Below, in pieces: positions 31,805 to 40,153 of a stretch of 64,000 nucleotides of DNA. The notes beneath the pieces are model-generated. The model was given only the letters and a program-made list of their open reading frames with translations, was not told where the DNA came from and did no database searches. Numbering within the stretch: the first letter of the stretch is position 1; each line of letters opens with the position of its first letter. The position numbers and the translations under genes are program-made. This DNA is from Thalassovita sp. (GTDB taxonomy: Bacteria; Pseudomonadota; Alphaproteobacteria; Rhodobacterales; Rhodobacteraceae), in assembly GCA_029212905.1 (NCBI GenBank), contig JARGPB010000018.1:1-64000 (forward strand). The letters are read 5' to 3'.

Positions 31805-32455
31805 ATGGCGATAGTTGTTTTTGATCTGGACGGAACGCTGATTGACAGCGCGCCAGACATCCGCTCAGCGGCGAACAAAATGCTGGCCGAGCAGGACATT
31901 GCGCCGTTGGATCTACCGACGATCATTTCGTTTATCGGGAATGGCCTGCCGAAACTGGTTGAACGGGTGATGGATCGAACCGGCCTGGATTCAGCCCGCC
32001 ACGACGAATTGACCGCCGTGACGCTGGCACATTACAACGCCGCCACGACCGAACTGACGCATCCCTATTCAGGAGTCGCCGCAGCGCTGGAGGACCTGGT
32101 TCAGCAAGGGCATCAGTTGGCATTGTGCACCAATAAACCCGAGGAACCGGCCCGCGCAATCTTGCGTGATTTGCAGCTTGAGACGTATTTCGATGCGGTG
32201 GTGGGGGGCGACACGCTGCCCGTGAAAAAGCCTGATCCTGCGCCGCTTTTGCATCTGATCCCAGAGGGCTCTCGGGGGTTGTATGTCGGGGACAGCGAGG
32301 TTGACGCCGAAACGGCCCGGCGGGCCGGGGTGCGGTTCGCCTTGTTTACCGAAGGGTATCGCAAGACCTCGGTCAGCACGATTCCGCATCAGGACAGGTT
32401 TAGTGATTTCTCGGCTTTGCCGGGAATTGTGGAGGCTGTATTCAGGGAGGAATAG
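31805..32455 (+). CDS. gph: Phosphoglycolate phosphatase
   Basis: A 216-aa HAD-superfamily phosphatase beginning VVFDLDGTLIDSAPDIRSAAN. The second motif lies in LALCTNKPEEPAR and the third/fourth in VKKPDPAPLLHL and YVGDSEVDAETA. It removes the 2-phosphoglycolate formed by the oxygenase reaction of RuBisCO (cbbZ role). An AGGAAAGG RBS precedes the ATG. It follows rpe by 60 bp, and the start of cbbY lies one base after its stop codon. Confidence 0.9.
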   Translation: MAIVVFDLDGTLIDSAPDIRSAANKMLAEQDIAPLDLPTIISFIGNGLPKLVERVMDRTGLDSARHDELTAVTLAHYNAATTELTHPYSGVAAALEDLVQQGHQLALCTNKPEEPARAILRDLQLETYFDAVVGGDTLPVKKPDPAPLLHLIPEGSRGLYVGDSEVDAETARRAGVRFALFTEGYRKTSVSTIPHQDRFSDFSALPGIVEAVFREE

Positions 32456-32456
32456 C

Positions 32457-33170
32457 ATGGAACTTCGGGCACTTATCTTTGATGTGGACGGCACATTGGC
32501 CGAAACCGAAGAGGCACACCGCGCCGCGTTCAACGACACATTCACGGCTTGGGGGCTGGGGTGGCACTGGACACGCGAGGACTATGCCGAGCTGCTGAAA
32601 ACCACCGGCGGCAAAGAGCGGATCAAGAGGTTCCAGTCGGATTTACCGCTGACAGGGCAGCTCTCGGATACGCAAATTGCTAAGCTGCATGCCGAGAAGA
32701 CCCAAGCCTATGTGAATATCCTGGCCCGAGGAGATCTGGAGCTGCGCCCAGGTGTGCGTGAACTTATCAAGGCAGCGCGCCGGTCGGGGCTGCGCGTGGC
32801 GGTGGCGACCACGACGAATTTACCGAATGTGGATGCCTTGGTGCGCTGCTGTTGGGGCATATCTGGCGAGGAGGTATTCGAGGTGATCGCTGCGGGCGAC
32901 CAGGTGAAAGCAAAGAAACCGGCCCCTGATGTGTTCCAGCTTGCCCTGGACCGGCTGGGGCTACCTGCAAAGGAATGTCTGGCCTTTGAGGATAGCCGCA
33001 ATGGGGTTTTGTCCGCGCGTGGGGCGGGGTTGCGGGTGCTGGTGACGCCCTCGGCCTATACGGCGGGGGATGATTTCAGCGGTGCGGACTGGGTTATTCC
33101 AGACCTGACCCACGAGAACCTGCCGATGCTGTTGGCCAGCGCAGTTGCCGCGCCGGTGGGATATCATTGA
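32457..33170 (+). CDS. cbbY: HAD hydrolase CbbY (xylulose-1,5-bisphosphate phosphatase type)
   Basis: A 237-aa HAD phosphatase with LIFDVDGTLAETEEAHRAAFNDTF at the N-terminus and the CbbY-like cap helix (TTGGKERI), then VAVATTTNLPNVD, KAKKPAPDVFQLAL and FEDSRNGVLSARGAGL. In Rhodobacter CbbY removes xylulose-1,5-bisphosphate, a misfire inhibitor of RuBisCO. It starts with an RBS (GGGAGGAA) lying over the end of gph. It is the last clear gene of the cbb operon. The GC-rich CCCGAAGGG-type weak hairpin after the stop could be the operon end. Confidence 0.92.
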   Translation: MELRALIFDVDGTLAETEEAHRAAFNDTFTAWGLGWHWTREDYAELLKTTGGKERIKRFQSDLPLTGQLSDTQIAKLHAEKTQAYVNILARGDLELRPGVRELIKAARRSGLRVAVATTTNLPNVDALVRCCWGISGEEVFEVIAAGDQVKAKKPAPDVFQLALDRLGLPAKECLAFEDSRNGVLSARGAGLRVLVTPSAYTAGDDFSGADWVIPDLTHENLPMLLASAVAAPVGYH

Positions 33171-33198
33171 CGATCCCGAAGGGAGCGGCGTCGTGCAG

Positions 33199-33221
33199 TG
33201 AGTATTTTGGGCAAGATGAAA
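33199..33221 (+). repeat. 23-bp interspersed intergenic motif, copy 1
   Basis: It begins TGAGTATTTT and ends GCAAGATGAAA. A copy differing at one position lies at 36708-36730. Both are in spacers after a coding unit. From memory, similar short elements recur widely in roseobacter genomes. Confidence 0.65.
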
Positions 33222-33229
33222 TGCGAAAC

Positions 33230-33775
33230 CTAATGTGCGACACCTGAAAGGCGCGCGAGCAGGACGGCCACGTTCTTGACCTTGAATTTACGCAAGAGGC
33301 GAGCGCGGACGTCCTCGATCGTGCGGGGAGATAAACCCAGTACTTTGGCGATTTCCTTGCTGGTATAGCCGCGCGACAACCACATCAGGACTTCGCGTTC
33401 GCGGGGGGTCAGAGACGGGCCTGCGGGGTCCGTGTCGATCAGTCCAAAGCTGAGGATGATTCTGTCCAGTGGGTTTTGCGGGGTCAACGTACGGGCGCGG
33501 AAACGGCACCAGAATTGCGTCCCGTCGCGGTGACGCATGATTCGTTCGTCTGAATAGGGGTGCGATTGGCGCAGGGGTTCCAGGCCGATATCGCGGATTT
33601 GGTGGAACTCTTGATCAGTACCATAGAGCAGGCGGAAGCTCTGGCCGATAAGCTCTTGTTTCTCATAGCCAAACATCTGAGCAAATGTGTCGTTGCAGGC
33701 GCGAATAACGCGCTGTTCGGTCAGCGCTATTCCCATTGGGGCGCTGTCAAATGCGAGGGCTTCTAGGTCTTCCAT
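33230..33775 (-). CDS. PAS-LuxR transcriptional regulator
   Basis: A 181-aa regulator from ATG 33775. Residues about 1-110 form a single PAS fold (ALTEQRVIRACNDTFAQMFGY, LIGQSFRLLYGTDQEF, MRHRDGTQFWCRFRARTL). Residues about 118-180 form a LuxR/GerE-type HTH (LTPREREVLMWLSRGYTSKEIAKVLGLSPRTIEDVRARLLRKF). It has no receiver domain, so it is activated through the PAS ligand or partner. An ATG at 33832 would add 19 residues that overlie a perfect 8-6-8 inverted repeat, which looks like its operator, so 33775 is preferred. It is divergent from the M20/ABC operon and is a likely regulator of it; it also lies just after cbbY. Confidence 0.82.
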   Translation of the reverse strand: MEDLEALAFDSAPMGIALTEQRVIRACNDTFAQMFGYEKQELIGQSFRLLYGTDQEFHQIRDIGLEPLRQSHPYSDERIMRHRDGTQFWCRFRARTLTPQNPLDRIILSFGLIDTDPAGPSLTPREREVLMWLSRGYTSKEIAKVLGLSPRTIEDVRARLLRKFKVKNVAVLLARLSGVAH

Positions 33776-33789
33776 GGGGTCACCGTGTT

Positions 33790-33811
33790 CATACGGTATT
33801 GGCACCGTATG
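33790..33811. promoter_or_regulatory. Inverted repeat CATACGGT-N6-ACCGTATG, probable LuxR-type operator
   Basis: A perfect 22-bp dyad with 8-bp arms in the spacer between the divergent PAS-LuxR gene and the M20 operon. LuxR-family HTH dimers bind dyads of this size. The position allows both autoregulation and control of the operon. Confidence 0.55.
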
Positions 33812-33867
33812 CCGCACAGAAGCATAGTTCATGTAACAAATGCAAGACGCAAGGAGTGCCCGGACAG

Positions 33868-35184
33868 ATGTCTCTTGATCAACGCCTGAGTGATGAGATT
33901 GACGCCCGCCGTGAGGATTTGATCCAGCTGACCGGAGATCTGATCCGCATTCCGACGCTGAACCCTCCGGGGGAAAACTATCGCGAGATCTGCGAGTTCT
34001 TGTCTAAACGCTTGAGTGCTGCGGGGTTCGAGATCGAATTGGTGCGTGCCCATGGTTCGCCAGGCGATAGCGAGAAATACCCACGATGGAACGTCGTCGC
34101 CCGGCGCGAGGGAAGGCACGCGGGCGAATGTGTGCATTTCAACAGCCATATAGATGTGGTGGATGTGGGCTTGGGCTGGACGGTTGATCCGTTTGGTGGC
34201 GAATTGAAGGACGGCAAAATCTATGGGCGTGGCGCCTGTGACATGAAGGGCGGGCTGGCTGCAAGTATTGTCGCGGCCGAGGCTTTTTTGGCTGTTTGCC
34301 CGGACTTCGCCGGTGCGGTCGAAATCAGCGGTACGGCGGACGAGGAATCCGGTGGCTTTGGCGGTGTGGCTTATCTGGCCGAGAAGGGCTTTTTTGCGCC
34401 AGAGCGGGTGCAACACGTCATTATTCCCGAGCCGCTGAACAAGGACCGGATTTGCCTGGGGCATCGTGGCGTTTGGTGGGCGGAAATCCAGACCTACGGT
34501 GAAATCGCCCATGGCTCGATGCCGTTTCTTGGCGATTGTGCCGTTCGGCATATGGGGGCGGTGATGCAGGAAATGGAACATAGCCTGTTCCCGGCCTTGG
34601 CTCAGAAGCGCACAGACATGCCCGTGGTGCCCGAAGGCGCCAAGCAATCGACAATGAACATCAATTCTGTCCACGGGGGCCAGGCCGAAGGTGAGGCGGA
34701 TTTCACTGGCCTGCCCAGCCCTTGTGTGCCCGACAGTTGCCGCATGATTATCGACCGGCGGTTCCTGATCGAGGAAAACATCGACGACGTTCAAGAAGAG
34801 GTCATGGATGTTTTGCGCACCGTCGCCGGGCAACGTGAGAAATTCAGCTATGACGTGACTGAATTACACCGGGTCCTGCCGACGATGACCGAGAAATCCG
34901 CGCCCATCGTGCAGACTGTGGCGCGTGCAATTAGCCAGACGATGGGGAAGGACGCGCAATATGTGGTCAGCCCCGGCACCTATGACCAGAAACACATCGA
35001 CCGGATCGGCAAGCTAAAGAACTGTATCGCCTATGGTCCGGGGATTTTGGACTTGGCGCATAAACCGGATGAATATGTCGGTGTGGATGATATGCTCGAT
35101 TCTGCAAAGGTGATGGGCCGTGCGTTGATCGAGCTTTTGGCGAGCCCGGAAGAGGCGGCCTGTAAACAGGGAGTAAGTGAATGA
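33868..35184 (+). CDS. M20-family deacylase (ArgE/DapE-like)
   Basis: A 438-aa zinc metallopeptidase/deacylase that would hydrolyse an N-acyl amino acid, dipeptide or related amide. Metal ligands and catalytic residues are visible: HFNSHIDVVDVG (His, catalytic Asp), GRGACDMKGGLA (bridging Asp), GTADEESGGFGG (catalytic Glu and ligand), IIPEPLN, and a C-terminal His in SPGTYDQKHID. The start is ATG 33868 (MSLDQRL) with AAGGAG upstream. Its stop overlaps the start of the substrate-binding protein gene by 4 bp, so uptake and hydrolysis are tightly linked. The exact substrate is unknown. Confidence 0.88.
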   Translation: MSLDQRLSDEIDARREDLIQLTGDLIRIPTLNPPGENYREICEFLSKRLSAAGFEIELVRAHGSPGDSEKYPRWNVVARREGRHAGECVHFNSHIDVVDVGLGWTVDPFGGELKDGKIYGRGACDMKGGLAASIVAAEAFLAVCPDFAGAVEISGTADEESGGFGGVAYLAEKGFFAPERVQHVIIPEPLNKDRICLGHRGVWWAEIQTYGEIAHGSMPFLGDCAVRHMGAVMQEMEHSLFPALAQKRTDMPVVPEGAKQSTMNINSVHGGQAEGEADFTGLPSPCVPDSCRMIIDRRFLIEENIDDVQEEVMDVLRTVAGQREKFSYDVTELHRVLPTMTEKSAPIVQTVARAISQTMGKDAQYVVSPGTYDQKHIDRIGKLKNCIAYGPGILDLAHKPDEYVGVDDMLDSAKVMGRALIELLASPEEAACKQGVSE

Positions 35185-36665
35185 CTTTGAACGGATTTAA
35201 GACCGGGTTGATCAGCGCGATGGCGCTGGCGGCCAGTGTGGGCATGGCCCAAGCGAAAAGTGATATTGTCGTGGCTATGCAACTTGAGCCACCGCATCTG
35301 GACCCGACAAGTGCCGCAGCCGGGGCGATTGACTCGGTGCTGTATTCCAACGTCTTCGAAGGTCTGACCCGGTTCGGCTCGGATGGATCCGTTAACCCCG
35401 GTCTGGCGAAATCCTGGGAGATTTCCGAGGACGGGTTGACCTATACTTTCCATCTGCAAGTCGGCGTGACCTTCCACGATGGTAGCGCGATGGATGCCGA
35501 GGACGTGAAGTTCAGCCTGGATCGCGCCCGTGCCGAGGATTCTGCCAATGCGCAGAAAGCCCTGTTCAGCGGGGTCAGCAGCGTTGATGTGGTCGACCCG
35601 ATGACCGTTAAAGTGACGCTGGGCGCTCCGAACGGGTCTTTCCTGTTTAACATGGCCTGGGGCGACGCGGTGATCGTCGCGCCCGAGTCGATTGAAACGA
35701 TCAAGACCATGCCTGTTGGCACCGGCGCGTTTAAATTTGCCGATTGGGTTCAAGGCGACAAGATCGACCTGGCCAAGAACGCAGACTACTGGGGTGCCCC
35801 CGCTAAGTTGGACAAGGTGACGTTCAAGTTTATCAGCGACCCGACCGCCGCCTTTGCCGCCGTGATGGCCGAGGATGTAAACGCTTTTGTCGGCTTCCCC
35901 GCGCCGGAAAACCTGCCGCAATTCGAGGCAGACCCTCGGTTCCAGGTTCTTGTCGGCTCGACCGAGGGCGAGACGATCCTGTCCACCAACAACAAGATGC
36001 CTCCGTTTGATAACGTGAAGGTACGCGAGGCGTTGGCCCACGCGATTGACCGTCAGGCGATCATTGACGGCGCGATGTTTGGCTATGGCACCCCCATCGG
36101 TACACATTTTGCTCCGCATAACCCCGACTACGTGGATCTGACCGGCGACAGTGCCTATGATCCCGCGCTTTCGAAGAAGCTGCTGGCCGAGGCCGGGTTC
36201 CCGGATGGGTTCAAAACCACGCTGAAACTGCCGCCGCCGTCCTATGCGCGACGCGGAGGCGAGATCATCGCGGCTCAACTGCGGGCTGTTGGCATCGAGA
36301 CCGAGATCAGCAACCTGGAATGGGCGCAATGGCTGGAGCAGGTGTTTCGCGGCAAGGACTATGGCCTGACGATCGTCAGCCACACCGAACCGTTCGATAT
36401 CGGTATCTACGCGCGGCCTGACTATTATTTCCAGTACGACAACCCGTCGTTCCAACTGTTGATGGAAGAGCTGAACGCCAACACCGACCCCGAGGCGCGC
36501 TCGGCGCTGCTGAAGTTGGGGCAGAAGATCATCAGCAAGGACTATGTGAACGGATACCTGTTCGAGCTGGCCTATCCGACCGTGGCGCATGCCAAGGTCA
36601 TGGGGCTGTGGAAGGACGCACCGACCCAGGCGACGGATATGACCGCCGTATACTGGGCCGAGTGA
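35181..36665 (+). CDS. ABC transporter substrate-binding protein, family 5 (peptide/opine type)
   Basis: A 494-aa periplasmic binding protein of the dipeptide/oligopeptide/nickel class. An N-terminal signal peptide (about residues 1-25, ending MAQA|KS) is followed by VVAMQLEPPHLDPT, FEGLTRFGSDGSVNPGLAKSWEISEDGLTYTFHL and VREALAHAIDRQAIIDG, typical of SBP_bac_5. The ATGA overlap with the M20 gene couples their translation. A strong hairpin after the stop (36675-36700) should make this gene more abundant than the permeases, as is common for binding proteins. Confidence 0.92.
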   Translation: MTLNGFKTGLISAMALAASVGMAQAKSDIVVAMQLEPPHLDPTSAAAGAIDSVLYSNVFEGLTRFGSDGSVNPGLAKSWEISEDGLTYTFHLQVGVTFHDGSAMDAEDVKFSLDRARAEDSANAQKALFSGVSSVDVVDPMTVKVTLGAPNGSFLFNMAWGDAVIVAPESIETIKTMPVGTGAFKFADWVQGDKIDLAKNADYWGAPAKLDKVTFKFISDPTAAFAAVMAEDVNAFVGFPAPENLPQFEADPRFQVLVGSTEGETILSTNNKMPPFDNVKVREALAHAIDRQAIIDGAMFGYGTPIGTHFAPHNPDYVDLTGDSAYDPALSKKLLAEAGFPDGFKTTLKLPPPSYARRGGEIIAAQLRAVGIETEISNLEWAQWLEQVFRGKDYGLTIVSHTEPFDIGIYARPDYYFQYDNPSFQLLMEELNANTDPEARSALLKLGQKIISKDYVNGYLFELAYPTVAHAKVMGLWKDAPTQATDMTAVYWAE

Positions 36666-36674
36666 TCTGATCCT

Positions 36675-36700
36675 CGGGCGCCTGCACGTGTAGGCGCCCG
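36675..36700 (+). terminator. Attenuating hairpin between binding protein and permease genes
   Basis: CGGGCGCCT / AGGCGCCCG, a perfect 9-bp GC stem with an 8-base loop, then TCGGATTTGAGTATTTTT. It probably causes partial termination or 3'-end protection of the binding-protein mRNA. Confidence 0.6.
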
Positions 36701-36707
36701 TCGGATT

Positions 36708-36730
36708 TGAGTATTTTTGGCAAGATGAAA
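36708..36730 (+). repeat. 23-bp interspersed intergenic motif, copy 2
   Basis: Identical to the element at 33199-33221 except for one base (T for G in the centre). It lies in the spacer between the binding-protein and first permease genes. Confidence 0.65.
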
Positions 36731-36774
36731 GACGGAAGGTTCGCCTGTTCGTCGGATGAAAAGCGACGGGGCGG

Positions 36775-37722
36775 ATGCTGCGCTATTTCCTGAAACGATT
36801 ACTGTCCTTGGGGCTAAGTCTGATTGTTGCCTCGGCGGTGATTTTTTTGGCGCTTGAGGTCGTGCCGGGCGATCCGGCGGCCTATATGCTGGGGATCAAC
36901 GCCCAAGAGGACACGCTGGCGGCCCTGCGCGAAGAGCTGGGGTTGAATGGGTCGGTGTGGGGGCGCTACGTGTCTTGGGTTGGCGGGATGCTGACCGGCG
37001 ATTTCGGGACGTCGTATACTTATCGGACACCTGTGGCCGAAATGATCGGCGAGCGGCTGTGGATTTCGCTTCCGCTGGCGTTGTATGCGCTGACGTTGAG
37101 CACCGTGATCGCCTTTCCTGCTGGGATTTGGGCCGCAAGCAAGCGCGGCTCGGCGGTGGATGTGTCAGTGATGGGCGTGACGCAGCTGGGAGTGGCGATT
37201 CCGAATTTCTGGTTTGCGATGCTGATGGTGTTGGTGTTTGCGATCAATTTACGCTGGTTTTCGGCTGGCGGTTTCGTGGGCTGGGATGCCGGGTTTTTCG
37301 CCGCGCTGAAGTCGCTGACCTTGCCGGCGGTGGCCTTGGCCTTGCCGCAGGCGAGCATTCTGGCGCGGGTGATGCGTAGCTCGTTGCTGGACACATTGTC
37401 AGAGGATTTCATCCGTACGGCCCGCGCCAAGGGACTGAGCAAGCGACAGGCCTTGTGGCGGCACGCGTTGCGCAATGCGTTGATCCCGGTGCTGACAATC
37501 ATCGGGCTGCAATTTTCATTCCTGCTGGCCGGGGCGATCATCATCGAGAACGTGTTTTTCCTGCCAGGGCTGGGGCGGCTGGTGTTTCAGTCGATTTCGG
37601 CGCGTGATCTGATCGTGGTGGAGTCGGTGGTCATGTTGTTGGTGCTGGCGGTGATCGTGGTGAACTTTGCGGTGGACATGGCGTATGCGGTGGTGGACCC
37701 GCGGCTGAGGGGACGGCGATGA
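36775..37722 (+). CDS. ABC transporter permease (DppB type)
   Basis: A 315-aa inner-membrane permease with six predicted transmembrane segments. The first lies at about 8-30 after MLRYFLKRLLSLGLSL, followed by the large periplasmic loop typical of DppB/OppB. The cytoplasmic coupling (EAA) motif reads RTARAKGLSKRQALWRHALRNALIPVLT. A GGGGCGG sequence precedes the ATG. Its last 4 bases overlap the next permease gene. Confidence 0.92.
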   Translation: MLRYFLKRLLSLGLSLIVASAVIFLALEVVPGDPAAYMLGINAQEDTLAALREELGLNGSVWGRYVSWVGGMLTGDFGTSYTYRTPVAEMIGERLWISLPLALYALTLSTVIAFPAGIWAASKRGSAVDVSVMGVTQLGVAIPNFWFAMLMVLVFAINLRWFSAGGFVGWDAGFFAALKSLTLPAVALALPQASILARVMRSSLLDTLSEDFIRTARAKGLSKRQALWRHALRNALIPVLTIIGLQFSFLLAGAIIIENVFFLPGLGRLVFQSISARDLIVVESVVMLLVLAVIVVNFAVDMAYAVVDPRLRGRR

Positions 37723-38543
37723 ACGGCGGGAATCGGAACCTCTGGATCGGAGCTGTGCTGACGGCGCTGTTTGCCGGGGCGGCTTTGGTTAGTTTCCTGT
37801 GGGTGCCTTATGATGTGGCGTCGCTGGATATTGCCAACAAAATCAAAGGACCAAGCGCGTCGCACCCATTGGGGACCGATCATTTCGGGCGCGATATTCT
37901 GAGCATGATAATGGTTGGCGCGCGGACCTCGATTGCGGTGGCCTTGGTGGCCGTTGGGATCGGGATGGGGATTGGCGTGCCTTTGGGACTGGCCGCAGCC
38001 GCGCGCAAGGGCAGCTTGCTGGATGAGCTGATCATGCGTGGGAACGACTTGGTGTTTGCATTCCCGTCGCTGCTGATTGCAATCATGATCACGGCTGTTT
38101 TCGGCGCAAGTGCGTTGAATGCGATCATCGCTATCGGGATTTTCAATATCCCGGTCTTTGCACGGCTGACTCGCTCGGGCGCGCTGAGCCTATGGACGCG
38201 GGATTACGTGATGGCGGCGCGGGTGTCGGGCAAGGGCGCGGCGCGGATCTCCTTTGAACATATCCTGCCCAATGTGATGAATCTGCTGATCGTGCAGGGG
38301 ACCATTCAGTTTAGCTTGGGCATCCTGGCCGAAGCCGGGCTGAGCTATGTTGGCCTGGGGGCGCAACCACCCATTCCCAGCTGGGGGCGGATGCTGGCGG
38401 ACAGCCAGACGATGATTTCCTTCGCGCCTCATATGGCCTTGTTTCCGGGGTTGGCGATCCTACTGACAGTATTGGGTTTGAACCTGATGGGCGACGGGTT
38501 GCGCGACCTGTTTGATCCCAAATTGCGGAGGGCGCGGCGATGA
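37719..38543 (+). CDS. ABC transporter permease (DppC type)
   Basis: A 274-aa partner permease. The N-terminal helix is followed by the DppC hallmark HPLGTDHFGRDILSMIMVGARTS. The coupling motif is MAARVSGKGAARISFEHILPNVMNLLIVQ, and the C-terminus reads PGLAILLTVLGLNLMGDGLRDLFDPKLR. ATGA overlaps with both neighbouring genes indicate translational coupling. Confidence 0.92.
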   Translation: MNGGNRNLWIGAVLTALFAGAALVSFLWVPYDVASLDIANKIKGPSASHPLGTDHFGRDILSMIMVGARTSIAVALVAVGIGMGIGVPLGLAAAARKGSLLDELIMRGNDLVFAFPSLLIAIMITAVFGASALNAIIAIGIFNIPVFARLTRSGALSLWTRDYVMAARVSGKGAARISFEHILPNVMNLLIVQGTIQFSLGILAEAGLSYVGLGAQPPIPSWGRMLADSQTMISFAPHMALFPGLAILLTVLGLNLMGDGLRDLFDPKLRRARR

Positions 38544-40153
38544 GCCTTTTGCATATTGAGGGCCTGAATCTATCAATCCACGACACACCTATTCTGAAGG
38601 GTGTGTCGCTGTCAGTGGATGCCGGACAGATCGTCGGTGTGATCGGAGAGAGCGGTTCGGGCAAGTCAATGACGGCTTTTGCCGCGCTGCAATTGCTGCC
38701 GAATGGGGCGCAGTGCTCTGGGCGGATTGACCTGGGCGGGCGCGAGGTGCTGACACTGAACGAGGCGCATCTGTGTCAGATGCGCGGACGTGACGTGGGT
38801 ATGGTGTTTCAGGAACCGATGACTGCCCTGAACCCGATCCAGTCGATTGGCGATCAGGTGGCCGAGACGATCATGATCCACGACAGCGTCTCGAAACGAG
38901 AGGCGCTGGAGCGCGCTGCGGATGCTTTGCGCAGGGCCGAGCTGCCGCAGGACAAATTTCCCCTCAGCCGCTATCCGCACGAGCTGTCCGGCGGTCAGCG
39001 CCAGCGTGTGGTGATCGCGATGGCGATTGCGCTGCGCCCCAAGCTGTTGATCGCGGACGAGCCAACCACCGCGCTGGACGTGACCACACAGGCGCAGATT
39101 CTACAGCTGTTGCGCCGATTGGTGGACGAGGAAGGCATGGGGCTTCTGTTGATCAGCCACGATCTGGCGGTGGTGTCGGACATGGCGGATCAGATCGTCA
39201 TCATGCGCCAAGGTGAAGTGGTGGAATCCGGCCCCGCGCAATGGCTGCTAAGGAACATGCAGCACCCCTATTCCAAGGCACTGCTCGAGGCTTCCACCCA
39301 CCAACCTGATCGCGCCCCTGAGGACCAAGAAGAGGTCTTGTTGGAGGTGCGCGACGTGGTGCGGGACTATACGATTCATCGTAAGGGCTGGTGGGGTGGA
39401 ACCGACACCTTTCGCGCCGTTAAAGGCGTCAGTTTCCAGTTGCGAAAGGGCGAAAGCCTGGGCCTGGTCGGGGAATCCGGCTGTGGTAAATCCACCCTGA
39501 CACGCGCCATTCTGGGGCTTGAAAACGTGCAGGACGGCGAGATTCGTGCCTTTGGCCAGCGTGTTGGCCGTGACTTTCCCAACGCTTTGCGAGCGGGAAT
39601 TCAGGTGGTGTTTCAGGACCCCTATAGCAGCTTCAACCCGCGCTGGAAGGTTGCTCAACTGGTGGCGGAACCGTTCCATTTGATGACACAGCGCCCAGCA
39701 GACTGGCGTGCCCGCGTGGCTTCGGTGCTGGATGACGTCGGCATTGGTGGTGACGCCATGGATCGCTATATCCACGAATTCAGCGGTGGCCAGCGGCAGC
39801 GGATTGCAATTGCGCGGGCGCTCATTTTGCGCCCCGATATTGTGATTCTAGACGAGGCAGTTTCTGCGCTGGATGTCTCAATCCGGGCGCAGATTCTGGA
39901 TCTTCTGGCGGAGCTACAAGAGGGTTATGGCCTGTCATATTTGTTCATCAGCCACGATCTGAGTGTTGTCCGCTCGATCACGGATCGGGTGATGGTGATG
40001 AAGGCTGGCGAAATCGTGGAGCAAGGTCAAACCGACCAGGTTTTTGATGCTCCGCAGCACGACTACACAAAACAATTGATCGCCGCAGTGCCCGTGTTGC
40101 CTGCGGAGGTGACTCAAGGAGGGAACGATGAGCGAACTGAACCTGTGGTTTGA
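38540..40153 (+). CDS. ABC transporter ATP-binding protein, two fused NBDs (DppD-DppF)
   Basis: A 537-aa protein with two complete nucleotide-binding domains in one chain. NBD1 has Walker A GESGSGKSM (about 38-46), signature LSGGQRQRV and Walker B LLIADEPTTALD. NBD2 has Walker A GESGCGKST, signature FSGGQRQRI and Walker B IVILDEAVSALD. The second domain keeps the oligopeptide-specific form. The single polypeptide would provide both ATPases for the permease pair. Its 3' end overlaps the aldehyde dehydrogenase gene by 26 bp. Confidence 0.93.
   Translation: MSLLHIEGLNLSIHDTPILKGVSLSVDAGQIVGVIGESGSGKSMTAFAALQLLPNGAQCSGRIDLGGREVLTLNEAHLCQMRGRDVGMVFQEPMTALNPIQSIGDQVAETIMIHDSVSKREALERAADALRRAELPQDKFPLSRYPHELSGGQRQRVVIAMAIALRPKLLIADEPTTALDVTTQAQILQLLRRLVDEEGMGLLLISHDLAVVSDMADQIVIMRQGEVVESGPAQWLLRNMQHPYSKALLEASTHQPDRAPEDQEEVLLEVRDVVRDYTIHRKGWWGGTDTFRAVKGVSFQLRKGESLGLVGESGCGKSTLTRAILGLENVQDGEIRAFGQRVGRDFPNALRAGIQVVFQDPYSSFNPRWKVAQLVAEPFHLMTQRPADWRARVASVLDDVGIGGDAMDRYIHEFSGGQRQRIAIARALILRPDIVILDEAVSALDVSIRAQILDLLAELQEGYGLSYLFISHDLSVVRSITDRVMVMKAGEIVEQGQTDQVFDAPQHDYTKQLIAAVPVLPAEVTQGGNDERTEPVV

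Noticed and set aside
29614..33170. Carboxysome or form I RuBisCO locus
   Set aside because: No small-subunit, shell-protein, cbbX or cbbQ/cbbO gene is present; the large subunit is clearly form II.
35031..36590. A 519-codon open frame antisense to the peptide-binding protein gene
   Set aside because: Same reason: shadow of a clear family 5 binding protein in high-GC sequence.
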